Shown here: positions 21,872-31,555 of the stretch, one piece after another
How positions within the stretch are numbered: the stretch's first letter is position 1
Layout: the number at the start of each line of letters is the position of its first letter
From: Heliopora coerulea
Lineage: Eukaryota; Cnidaria; Anthozoa; Scleralcyonacea; Helioporidae
Assembly: GCA_030142905.1 (NCBI GenBank)
Contig: JASJOG010000012.1
Span: 1,435,501-1,499,500 of the forward strand
Direction of reading: 5' to 3'
DNA: 64,000 nucleotides
Translations under genes and position numbers: made by a program
The notes under the pieces: model-generated
What the model saw: only the letters and a program-made list of their open reading frames with translations
Database searches by the model: none
Told to the model about the DNA's origin: nothing

Positions 21872-21930
21872 GTGAGACAATATTCAGGATTACATCAATT
21901 TATTCAGCGGACTAACCAGCATTATAGTAC

Positions 21931-24900
21931 AATCAGAGATACTAAGTTTTAGCTGTTTTAAGTTAGCCGCTGAATTTGGTTTTAAGAGCCTTAAGCACGG
22001 AGTATTGAAGATGGTCAATCAGCTTGAAATGGTGCATGGCTTTAGAAATGCGAACGTCATGTCTGTAGTGTTTTAGGTGAAGTTTAAGCTTGACATTTAA
22101 ACATTTAAGAAAATAGAAATTATTTTCGAGCGTTGTATCCTTATCCCTTACGTCTTTAGTACAAGGTTCGTCATCATTGAAAGCTAGGCATGAAAGTTGA
22201 CAGAACAAGAGTTTGTTGTCAGTAACGTCGTTACAGCTGTTTTTACAATCATGCCTCCCAGTCAAATAGCAGATTAAGTACATGGGAGTGGTATGAAAGA
22301 GTGTTCGTAACCGCCCATATTGAAACGATTCGATTATCGTATATTTTTAATGGGTTTTTTAATTTTAATGGGTATTTAATACACGTTCAATAGTGTTAAA
22401 ACTAAATTACAACGTGTTTACAAGCGTTAAGTAAATTACATTAAGTATATTACATTAATTACAATAAAAGTTAAAACTTTACATATTATTGTTAAAAAAA
22501 ACACTAAGAAATTTTACCTGTCAAGTTTAAAATTATACACATCGATAGCATGAACTACAGGGCTATTTCTAAATCGTTCAGTTTTACAGAAATAGTTATA
22601 CACCTTCTCGCCATTTGTCCGGGTCTCTCTTTCTCTTATATCATTTACTTTTTTCGGAAGTAAACTATAAAGCCTGTAGGATGGTTTTAACAAGTCTTTA
22701 ATTAGAGCAGCACATAGATTATTTCTACGTTCTTCTAATGTCAATAGATTACTCTGTTTTAATAGAGAGTCGTATTCATCATAGCTTCGATAAATTATTC
22801 TAAGGGCTCGTTTTTGAATTCGTTCAATGTTTTCTTTCTGCATTTGTGTCAGGCCTCCGCTCTAAATTTGCGCCCCATATTCGAGTACAAACCGAATCAC
22901 AGTGCAATAAAAGATTAATAGGTCACTTATTGGTGCACCGTAGTTCCTTAGGATCTTTAAAAAATAAAGGCCTTCGCAGCTTTTTTAGTGATGTACTCGG
23001 TATTGGTATTCCATTTGAGGTCATCGTCTATCCATATACCTAATAGTTTATACGATTTTACTCGAGATATCTGATTATCACCAATATGAATTAGTGGTAG
23101 AGTAGTTTTGTTTTTCCGAAAGTCAATTAGCATTTCCTTGCATTTTACCGTGTTCAATTGCATTCTTTCATCTTTGGCAAATTGGAATACGTTGTTTACA
23201 TTCCTTTGTGTGTTGCCAATTGAGCTACCAGACAAATGTTGAGATACATTAATGACTTCGGACAATGTAGTATCATCAACGAACATTACAGTATCTTGAT
23301 CCTCAGATTCATTACTCAACTTGTCCCGATCATTAAGTGTGGTGACTGGTGGGAGTTGGTTGATTTTAAAGATAAATGCGATTGGACTTAATTTGCTTCC
23401 TTGAGGAACTCCACCTTTAATCCTTCTCAATTCAGATTGTGTATCTTGGAATGATGACATTTGCGATCTACCATAAAGGTAAGATGCGAACCAGCTCACT
23501 AAAGCTGGCCGTACACCGATTTTGGTAAACATTTCCAAAAGCTTATTGTGGTCGATTAAATCGAATGCTTTCCGAAAGTCTAGGAAAACAATTCTAATAA
23601 CCTTTCCAGGAGTTTGCATTGTCAAACGCCATTTATGAATCAAATAAATTAAGGCTTGAATGGTGGATGTTCCAGGTAGGCCACCAAACTGAAACGGACT
23701 AATTTCGTCGCGGATGTCTTCATAGATCCAATCTACAACATATGATTCCTGGATTTTAGATAAGGTTATTGAAAGAGCAATTGGCCTTAGAAGATCCACT
23801 GAACAGCAGGGTTTGCATTTCGGTATTCCGCGTACCTTAGCAATTTTCCAAACATCCGGGAATACCCGGCAACGAAAGGATTCATTAAATATATGCATCA
23901 GCGGTCCTGCAAAATAGTTTGCAAACGTCTTTATTATTCTCATATTGGGATCAAAAGGACCAACGGCTTTATTTGTTTTAAGACCTTTCAACTTGCTTGC
24001 AACACTATCAAAATCAATATACGGTAAGGGATCACCAGCTCCCATATAAGACCATTCACTTTTTACATCAGGAAACTCACTAGTGAGGTTGGTAAAAAAA
24101 TCGTTCATTTGATCAGCTGTCTCTTTTGGGTTTAGCGGAGCATCGGTTACAGGGTCAATGAGGACAAAGCTTTGTTGCTTCATTCCAATGATCTTTTTAA
24201 TATTTTTCCACCATGTTTTCGGGTCGTGATCTCGAGCAGGTTTAATCTTTTCCCTATATAATTTATGCTTTTCTTTGCGAATCTCCGACACGATTTTATT
24301 ACGCATTACTCTGAAGTCGTTCATTTTTCCTTGTTGATACAATCTATCCCTTTTGATAATCATTTTTTTAATTCTACCTGATATAAAGGGTTTATCATTC
24401 TCGTGCACTTTAACAGTTTTCAACGGGAAAACAGTGTCACTCATCTCAGACGTTACAGATAAGAACGCTTCCACCTTACTATTTATGCAAGGGGAATTAT
24501 ACACTGCTGTCCAACTTTGTTGACTAATATGGTTTTCGAATAGCTGAAGGCCAGAATCCTTTATAGGTCGGTTGACAATTTTCTTGGTTTTACCCTTATT
24601 CGATGTTTGTATTTTGGGTCTCCAAACTATGATGTAAATGGTCTGAATTGCCGAGAGGAGGGAGGACTTTTGGTTTTTCATAAAATGAGTGAGCATTATT
24701 TAATATAAGGTCCAGAATTGCTGTGCCTCTTGTGGGTTTCTTAACGACTTGCTTCAATTGGCAGTGATTAGTGATTATTTTCTCTCGAAAACCGTTACCC
24801 AAAGGATTAAAATCACCTGCTGCAACAGTTAACATATTTGGGCTTTCGCCTGTAAGTGTGTCATAGCAAGAGAAGAAATACTCATAAAAATCACCAACTT

Positions 24901-25100
24901 CTCCAGAGTTTAGGGATGGTGGTAAATAAATGCATGCAACTGCAATTTTTGAAATAGATCTAGGTAGCCATTTTAGACTTAATACAATCCATAAGCATTC
25001 GTGAGCTGAATTAGAAAGGTCTTGACGTGTCGTGAAAGGGATTGTGTCTTTAATGAAAACGGCAACACCTCCCCCTTCTCTAGTTTTCTTCTGAGTCTTC
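21931..25100 (-). mobile_element. 5'-truncated non-LTR retrotransposon (LINE), unit 1 only
   Basis: Unit 2 joins directly across this segment (AGTAC|CTGAAATT at about 33625), so the 3170 bp are absent there. Read on the minus strand, it starts inside an apurinic-type endonuclease domain (GGGVAVFIKD, then CIYLPPS, AAGDFN and SDH). It continues into a reverse transcriptase and a C-terminal domain, then about 580 bp without a long frame. No target-site duplication or poly(A) tail was found at the ends, so a deletion from unit 2 remains possible. The clade looks CR1/L2/jockey-like from motif style. Confidence 0.85.
22514..25097 (-). pseudogene. LINE endonuclease/reverse transcriptase ORF, broken
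   Basis: The endonuclease part (about 24596-25097) carries GDFNPLGN and LDLILNNAH and ends soon after NSDH. The frame then shifts near 24640 into the 579-codon frame ending at 22957. That frame holds the RT motifs: RPIALSITLSKIQE, FQFGGLPGTSTIQA, motif A FLDFRKAFDLIDH, motif B GVPQGSKLSP, motif C MFVDDTTL, and KLLGIWIDDDLKW. After KAAKAF a second shift and at least one in-frame stop (near 22862) separate the C-terminal part (22514-22843, IERIQKRALRIIYRSYDEYD). The catalytic FVDD is present, but two frameshifts, a stop and the missing 5' end make the copy non-functional. Confidence 0.88.
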
Positions 25101-26480
25101 CTGAAATTATTGCTACATTAGCGAGGAAGCACGTAGCCAGGAATTTTTCGCGAAGGGGGTTCAACGTCGAGCAGCATATGCCACAACAAATTTTCATCAC
25201 TCGAAAAATGTACTATACATTCTTATCTACTACTCTAGTTTGTCACATGATTTATCACATGACGACAGAGTGTTCTGGGCGTAATGGCAAACGAGAGTTA
25301 GTCTCGCGATTGTGCCTTTTAAAACCATTTGTATGCCTATTTCACTTTCATTTCGAGAATTTTTAATGTACAAGATGACACGGATAGATGAAGACTTCGT
25401 GTTTTTCACTTCCTACCAGTTATTTTATAGAACTAAGGTCAGTTTTGGGGCTCCAGCCTCAAGGTATTTTACTGTACTTCAAAAAGCAGGGAGTAATTTG
25501 GGTTTAGCTTGGTTAAGCTTAAAAGTCTGGATGTTTATGAAGATTAATTTCAGCACTTCAGATAATATGTTTTGACAGTTTATCGCGACGCAGAGAACTG
25601 TTGGAAGCTCAGAAGTCAAACCTGGTGAGATTATGACATGTGCACCAGATCAAATAAGAGATTCAGCTGTTGGGAATTGTAATAAAGGATTTCCGTAATA
25701 TAGTAGTTGTTTGTTTCAACTTGTATTGAATAACTGTCATTGCCCCAGGTCAACGGAAAATGAGATTTTATATGAAAGAGTTCCTGGTAGTTTCAAACCA
25801 CTCAGTCTCTCACAAAAACTTGGTACGCACTGAGCAAAGTCCACTGACCTATGGACTCTTGAGAAAGTACACGTGCGAGAAACGTTTGCTACCGCAACCA
25901 GTCTCGTTCTTGTTCTCAAGAACTAAGCGACCACACTTGGTAATACATTAGATAATGTGGAAAGAATAAGCTCGGCAAATTCGCTAATTTCCTTTCGCAT
26001 TTGTGGTTTTTATGTGACATAACATGACTGAAGAGTCATTAGACCTTTATGAAAAGAATCTCATTAGCAGCTGTCGTCACCGCTCGGCGTGGCCACCGCA
26101 TCTTTGTATGTTCCGAGTCTTGGGGTCTCTGATGTTCTGCCTGTTGGTAAGTCTAAAACTATTATGTAACTTCTCTCCTCATTGCCCTTTTCTTGAATGT
26201 TGCAAATGTGTCTCTGTTTACGAGGGCTGATGATATCATGGTCTTCCTTCTTCCTCTACATCTTTTACCCTCTTTTTTCTCCTCGATCACTGTTGCCTAC
26301 AGTCTTGGGGTATTCGAATGCAAATCATCCATTTCTGAAAAATTGCTGACTAGTATTTCTATAAAGGTTGATGAACATGGTACGGTCCTTGAATAAGGGG
26401 TTGTTGACATGATTCCGGATTGAGTTTCACTCCGGATTGAAGTCATAGCCGTTCATATGAATCCTGAATGAGATTTAACG

Positions 26481-26852
26481 TGCGACAGAGGTACCAGGCG
26501 GGAATCGCAAACGAAGAAGGAATAATAAAGCCCAGCAAAAAGCACGCAAAATAGGCATATTTAAAGGTTTATAGTATAATTCTAACGTTTCGTTGCTACA
26601 CGCAACATCCTCAGAGAATGAATAACTAATATTACAAGGTGTAATATTAGCAATGTAATATTATATTATAATATAATTATTATTATATTATAATATAATA
26701 TTATATATAATATTATAATATTACACCTTGTAATATTAGTTATTCTCTGAGGACGTTGCGTGTAGCAACGAAACGTTAGAATTATACTACAAACCTTTAA
26801 ATATGTCTATTTTGGGTGCTTTTTGCTGGGCTTTATTATTCCTTCTTCGTTT
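26481..26852. mobile_element. Palindromic MITE with target duplication, unit 1 only
   Basis: The 372 bp are flanked by direct repeats GAGATTTAACG (26470-26480 and 26853-26863). Unit 2 has a single GAGATTTAAC at the matching position (about 35429), an empty site. From AAACGAAGAAGG (26509) to CCTTCTTCGTTT (26852) the element is a long palindrome with an AT-rich centre. Each arm contains the TTTCGTTGCTACACGCAAC hairpin motif. Confidence 0.88.
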
Positions 26853-27001
26853 GAGATTTAACGTATTCCGGTTCTCATTCCTGAATGAAATTTCATTCGG
26901 GTTTGAAATTTCATTCCGATGACATGTAAAGGCAGTGCGAACGTTCATTCTAGAATGAAAATTGTGACCTGGAGAATTGCACGAACAACGTATGCGTACT
27001 T

Positions 27002-27223
27002 TTGACATTTACAGATGACAAATTGAAAGTAAAGTCTACCATGAACCAGCCATGGAAATGGGACGACAAGAGAACCAAAAGGTTTTCAGCATACCTTAAA
27101 AATTTTAAAATACAAAAGCTGGGAGAAGGAATGGAGTGGGGCTACAATAAAGTTCCGATGCTTGAACATGTCGGAATCAAGTGTGAATTGCTGCTGCTAA
27201 AAAACATATTGGCTCTAAAGTAA
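27002..27223 (+). pseudogene. Myb/SANT-like domain ORF fragment, copy 1
   Basis: The frame encodes QPWKWDDKRTKRFSAYLKNF, then GMEWGYNKVPMLEHV. The spacing of W, K, L-x-x-x-F-K and the W-x-x-N-K-V-x-x-L block resembles Myb/SANT-like (trihelix) domains found in transposon-associated DNA-binding proteins. The first in-frame ATG is at about 27040, so translation from 27002 would need a non-ATG start; an acceptor-like TTTACAG precedes ATGAC at 27014. The 73-codon length is a fragment. Confidence 0.5.
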
Positions 27224-27518
27224 TTGATCGCCATCTTGAAATTTCAGATTTCGGAAGCTGTTTGATCCTGGGTCACAATTCCTGTGTAAACGCGGTTTGA
27301 ATTCACTAACAATCTGGAATGAAACTCAATCCCCGGATCCATGTAAACACCTCCTAATATAAGATTGTTTAAAATGATGTGTACGATTCTTAGTCTTCTC
27401 AATATTCGTCAACAAACAGTTAGCCAGGACTGTGCTCTTCGGATTTGCGCTATTTGGAATATAGGACCTAATTTATACGTGCTCCGTATTCGAAACTGTT
27501 GTTTAAGTCTTCATATTG

Positions 27519-27716
27519 GGGTCCATTCACACAGTGAGATTCTCGCCTACGATTGTTCATTGAACATTCTAATGTATCCGATCAACTCATTTGAGTCTTT
27601 CGTTCGTTTTGTTACATTAGTGAGCGAATCGAAAGTCAGAATTGTGCCCTTGAGACATTAGATACTCCAGGACGAACAACCGTGTACAAGAGCCCCATCG
27701 TGTAAACAGCCCCTAA
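27519..27716. repeat. R2 repeat, unit 1
   Basis: Contains GGGTCCATTCACACAGTGAG, GTATCCGATCAACTCA, ACATTAGTGAGCGAATCGAA and CCATCGTGTAAACAGCCCCT. The ends are inverted. The counterpart in unit 2 is about 36087-36284. Confidence 0.65.
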
Positions 27717-28451
27717 ATCAACCACGGGATGATCACCTGTGAATGTTAGTTGCCTGCCCAGCAGCTGCAATTATGTAATTGGCGTGCATCACTGGACACG
27801 TCGACCTCCTGGTTTGAGTGTAACTCCCCAAATTGCGTAATATCATTACCAGAATACGAGATAAAAAGGAACTATTTCCAGAACCCAACATTACCGTTAC
27901 GATATGTTAAAATTTCGAAATATTTACGTGGAAATCGAGCCCCACTCTGGGGGAATTACCTACTGAGGCCATACCATAGAAAAAGACAGATACTGTGCTT
28001 GGACTTTCTACGTGTTGTGAAATTACGTAATACTATTGACCACGCTCTTCTTTATGTTATGAAATTATGTAATGCCAGCCGGCCTTACCTGGTTAATCTT
28101 TGCAAATAAGTCATAAATTTCGAAAATCCTAACAAGAAAGGTTAACCTCATCGACTGACGACCTGATCTTTACACTTGACCTCGTCGGTCGCGCGAGGAC
28201 TCCTTTGGAAATATCGATTAATTTTTAATTATTAAAAGTAGAGCTTTCTCCTCGGAAGGTAGTTCTGTTTATCTATGGTTTATTGCTAACTGCGTCATTC
28301 ATAAGTTTAAAGTAAACTGTTTGCTTATAACTCACACAAAAAAACTTTATTTTTATCAGTGAAATCAAATTGTACAATTTGCTGTAATGCCATGGCATGT
28401 CAATTCACAGACGTCTTACATTATATTACTGAGCATAAATATGAATGTTTA

Positions 28452-29422
28452 TTAAACACGGAGCGACGCTATAAAAGGGTAAGCTCCTCCCACATTTCTA
28501 GCTTCGTATGGCGGTTGCATGTTTCAAAGCGGCGGACACTTTGAAGCGTGACTAAACTGGACAGCGTAGAGCTCCACAAGCGTGTCCTAAGAGCCTAAAG
28601 CTTACGGAAATACTTTTAAAATGTGTTTTTAAAATACAGCTAAACAATATATAAAGCAATAAATGGCTGAACATGCCACATTTACTGATTTTTCTGGTTG
28701 TTATACGTCGTATTATAATCATTCGAGACGTCCTGCGCATCTTCATTCACTTATAGTCATCCTACCCGCGCAGTGTTTGGGCACGATTCACATTTCATTA
28801 CGTCCGCGATGTGTCATAGCCATCTGTATTCTTTTTGGCGCATACTTGAAGCTTGTAATATTATAAATATGAACAAAAGCTAGCTCCACTTTCAAATTCA
28901 TTTGTGGCAAACATGCTCGGTTGCTCTCATCCAACAGCTCGGACTTCTACCTCTGCGCAAAGCACAACTCCGCGTTCTGCGGGGCTTAGCAAGTATGATC
29001 GCAATAAAGTCTACTACCAGAAAAATAAAAGTGCAATTAAAGAGAGCAAGGCCTACTACGGCTTCAAAATGGAAGTGAAGCGCGATGAGGAAGGACGCTT
29101 GGTAGAAGTACGTAAAAAGATCAACACCATGAGGAATCAGTTACTGTCCAACGGAAAACCGGCAGGAAATATTGAAGTGATGGAATTGCTCTTGGATTGT
29201 TGGCTCAGTCAAAACAGTTCAAATGGCCAACAGGCGCAAAATACGATCCAGGCAGCAACGTCGTTGCAAACAAATTCATCTCATATATTCTCAATTGAAC
29301 GTGATATTCGTCCACCGGAAATTAGTCCAAACTCAATTGACCAATAACATGCGACCTTTCCTTAATCATAATTGACAGGCTGAGAAACTCAGCCTCTTCT
29401 TATGCGATCGCTCCGTGTTTAA
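28452..29422. mobile_element. Inverted-terminal cassette with a 145-codon ORF, unit 1 only
   Basis: The ends TTAAACACGGAGCGA (28452-28466) and TCGCTCCGTGTTTAA (29408-29422) are perfect 15-bp inverted repeats that begin and end with TTAA. The 971 bp between them hold one plus-strand reading frame. Unit 2 lacks everything from 28460 to 29607 and keeps one ATTAAACAC. It could be a small DNA transposon or an ORF-bearing cassette. No transposase motif was recognised. Confidence 0.55.
28913..29347 (+). CDS. Hypothetical protein in unit-1-specific cassette
   Basis: From ATG at 28913 the frame gives 144 residues ending in DQ. The N-terminus is Ser/Thr/Ala-rich (PTARTSTSAQSTTPRSAG). A basic, Tyr/Lys-rich middle follows (KYDRNKVYYQKNKSAIKESK), then a charged helix-like stretch (EVKRDEEGRLVEVRKKINTM) and a Gln/Ser/Asn-rich tail. 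No family was recognised. A TATAAAAGG-like word at 28470 and a clean 435-nt frame support a gene, but it could be the ORF of a transposon. It has no counterpart in unit 2. Confidence 0.5.
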   Translation: MLGCSHPTARTSTSAQSTTPRSAGLSKYDRNKVYYQKNKSAIKESKAYYGFKMEVKRDEEGRLVEVRKKINTMRNQLLSNGKPAGNIEVMELLLDCWLSQNSSNGQQAQNTIQAATSLQTNSSHIFSIERDIRPPEISPNSIDQ

Positions 29423-29598
29423 CAGGGACGGCGGAGCCGGGGAGGCCGCAGGGGCTGTAGCCCCCCACTTTTTTCCAAATGTAATGTTGAAACAACTACG
29501 CTTTAAAACACTTGTTGTGCAATTTCCCAGAAAAGCATACAAAATGTTGTATTTTTATCTCAAGCCCCCCCACTCGTAATTTCGCTCCGCCGTCCCTG
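29423..29598. mobile_element. Small inverted-repeat element, CAGGGACGGCGGAGC ends
   Basis: Perfect 15-bp inverted termini CAGGGACGGCGGAGC and GCTCCGCCGTCCCTG enclose 176 bp. The CAGGG end is hAT-like. It abuts the cassette at 28452-29422. The flanking 8-mers (GTGTTTAA, ATTAAACA) do not match, so its insertion was not simple. Confidence 0.6.
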
Positions 29599-29822
29599 AT
29601 TAAACACATCCGCGGACAGCCATATCGGATGAGAGGGCGTTGATTGAACTCGACACCTTTACCTTCGCGCAAAATGATCCTAAAGTCTTCTTGTGAAAGG
29701 CTAAACATTTCATGTGCAGAATCTAACACAAATTAAGATGTTGCGAACCAAAATTTACAACTAAGTCACATTCACATAAATAACAGTCTTGAAGTAAAAC
29801 GCCGCCCGCATATTGTAATATT

Positions 29823-30611
29823 CTAAGCAACTAAGATTAGTCTTGTCAGAGCCAGTGTGACGAAAGCCAAAACGAAACTCGCTTGACTCGTCGTCGAACC
29901 ACCAGAGGGCTTGTCAACAGCATCGCTGGTAGCATTTGTCGGACTCGCTTGACTCATCGGCGAAACACCAAAGAGCTTGTCAACAACATCGTTGTTCGGA
30001 TTTGTCGGACCAGAGAAGTTAAAATGAAGGCAGAGGCCTTCGCTTGGCCTTGTGTATTTGAAAGAGTCGTCCCACATGTTGTTACAAAGACCTTCGCCAT
30101 TCACGAAGAGGTCCTTGAATGTTCTGCAAGTTGAATTTTTGCAGTAGTTACTCCCTTGCTTGGTGTAGTTCATGCCTGTAACCCAGTTTTTGGCACACGT
30201 TTGATCGTCTTTGCACGCTTCGAACCAATCGTCGCAGTACTGCGAACAAACCGGGGCGTTATTGAACGCCTGGGTGTCGTTCTTGTCCTGCCAATGAGCG
30301 ACGTTTGGCGAACAACGATAAAAACACTCGACGCCAACCATAAAATCCTGACATTTCTTGCTCAAATTTCCACACAACGTCCACGAAAAAGTGTAAATCT
30401 TCTTGATAACAGGCACGTCCAGCTGTTTCGTAAAATTGGCTGTACAACAAGAGTTCTCTTTAAAAATATGACATGCTTTGTATTCAGGTCCTTCTGGGCC
30501 AGGCTTCGCCTTGTGATTATTTCCTGGAAGACAGCTACTTCTTATTTCGATTCCCTGTGCGTAAAGCATTAAAAAGCACGACACGAAGGACAAACTGAAG
30601 GCTGTCGACAT
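29823..30611 (-). CDS. Folate-receptor-family protein, copy 1 (262 aa)
   Basis: A single uninterrupted exon encodes 262 residues. Residues 1 to about 20 are a signal peptide (FSLSFVSCFLMLYAQG). A folate-receptor-like domain with many paired cysteines follows: CLPGNNHK, PEYKACHIFKENSCC, FSWTLCGNLSKKC, ECFYRCSPNVAHW, PVCSQYCDDWFEAC, TCAKNWVTGMNYT and LCNNMWDDSFKY. The hydrophobic tail (ASFVLAFVTLALTRLILVA) after a Ser/Thr linker suggests a GPI-anchor signal. Vertebrate relatives bind folate or riboflavin at the cell surface. The aromatic pair of the human receptors' G-W-N-W block reads GMNY here, so the ligand is uncertain. The linker has a 22-residue tandem expansion absent from copy 2. The gene sits in unit 1 of the tandem duplication. 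Confidence 0.9.
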   Translation of the reverse strand: MSTAFSLSFVSCFLMLYAQGIEIRSSCLPGNNHKAKPGPEGPEYKACHIFKENSCCTANFTKQLDVPVIKKIYTFSWTLCGNLSKKCQDFMVGVECFYRCSPNVAHWQDKNDTQAFNNAPVCSQYCDDWFEACKDDQTCAKNWVTGMNYTKQGSNYCKNSTCRTFKDLFVNGEGLCNNMWDDSFKYTRPSEGLCLHFNFSGPTNPNNDVVDKLFGVSPMSQASPTNATSDAVDKPSGGSTTSQASFVLAFVTLALTRLILVA

Positions 30612-31360
30612 GTTGGAAGTCTTCGTTGTTATTCACGCTAATCGTGCGGTAATGAATGATCCGAACAGCGCTGATGATGCAATTTGTATTGCAAGCACTA
30701 CCACACCACGTGGTAAACATAGGTCTTGTATACACAATACATTCCTGCATAATTTGCGTAGAAGGAGTGAGTTACAGGCATAAATATCATCTGTTCAAGA
30801 TTTCAAAAACAACCGTAAAACGACCCAAACGGCAACAGTTCTCAGATATGTACTTCATGAAAATTTAGAAATTTCAAGTTATAAAACAGCGTTTTGTCAT
30901 GGTAACAAATTTAAACACAGTTTTTTTAATACGTTGATACCATGGTGATTGGTAATCTAAGATAAAGTTCTAAGATAAAGTTCTAAGATAAAGTTCAAGT
31001 CCTATTCACTTCCACTCCGTTTTGCAGTTCCTCTTCATTCAGCATTTGAACGAAAGGTTGATAAGATGAGGGTTACAAAAACATTTCAATGAAAGACTGT
31101 TGCTAAAATTAGCACAACTGTATTGCATATTGGATGTAATATTGGATAAAGTGTGGTACAAATGGCTGGCATAAGTGAGCCCCCAGGAACTTAACATAAA
31201 TAACAATGGTCTGAGATCCTAAATTTCAACATAAATTGATGTAGTTTCGGATGGGTTTTTCTTAATTGTGATGCAACGCAGCGTGATTTTGGATGACGAC
31301 TATTAAAGCTATGTGCTGCGCAACAAAATTTCATTGGAAATCGTTCACAAATCGCATGTT

Positions 31361-31555
31361 CGGGTCCATTTACACGATACGATTGTTGCAAAAGATTTTT
31401 CGTTCTGATGTATCCGATTAACCCAATAGAGTCATCCAAACATACTGCTACATCAGTGAGCGAATCAAAAGCAGGAATTTTGCCCTTGGGACAACATAGG
31501 GTACGCCAGAAGGAACAATCGCATACGACAATCGTATCGTGTAAATAACGGGCCC
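31361..31555. repeat. R2 repeat with well-preserved inverted ends, unit 1
   Basis: The left end CGGGTCCATTTACACGATAC and the right end GTATCGTGTAAATAACGGGC are inverted. The interior has TGATGTATCCGATTAACCCA and CTACATCAGTGAGCGAATCA. The open frame on the minus strand across it (31191-31583) is a repeat by-product and is also seen in unit 2. Confidence 0.75.

Larger units (their letters stand above)
26396..27355. mobile_element. TIR element with Myb/SANT-like ORF, unit 1 copy
   Basis: The left end AGGGGTTGTTGACATGATTC and the right end (complement of GGATCCATGTAAACACCTCC) are imperfect inverted repeats of about 40 bp, both followed inwards by an ATTGAGTTTCA block. The unit 2 counterpart is about 35357-35928. 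The unit 1 copy is longer because a palindromic MITE (26481-26852) is nested in it. This is probably a DNA transposon relic carrying a DNA-binding protein fragment. Confidence 0.6.

Noticed and set aside
22846..23043. Plus-strand open frame over the LINE
   Set aside because: Shadow of the minus-strand reverse transcriptase.
29883..30572. Plus-strand open frames opposite the folate-receptor gene
   Set aside because: Antisense shadows of a highly supported coding exon.
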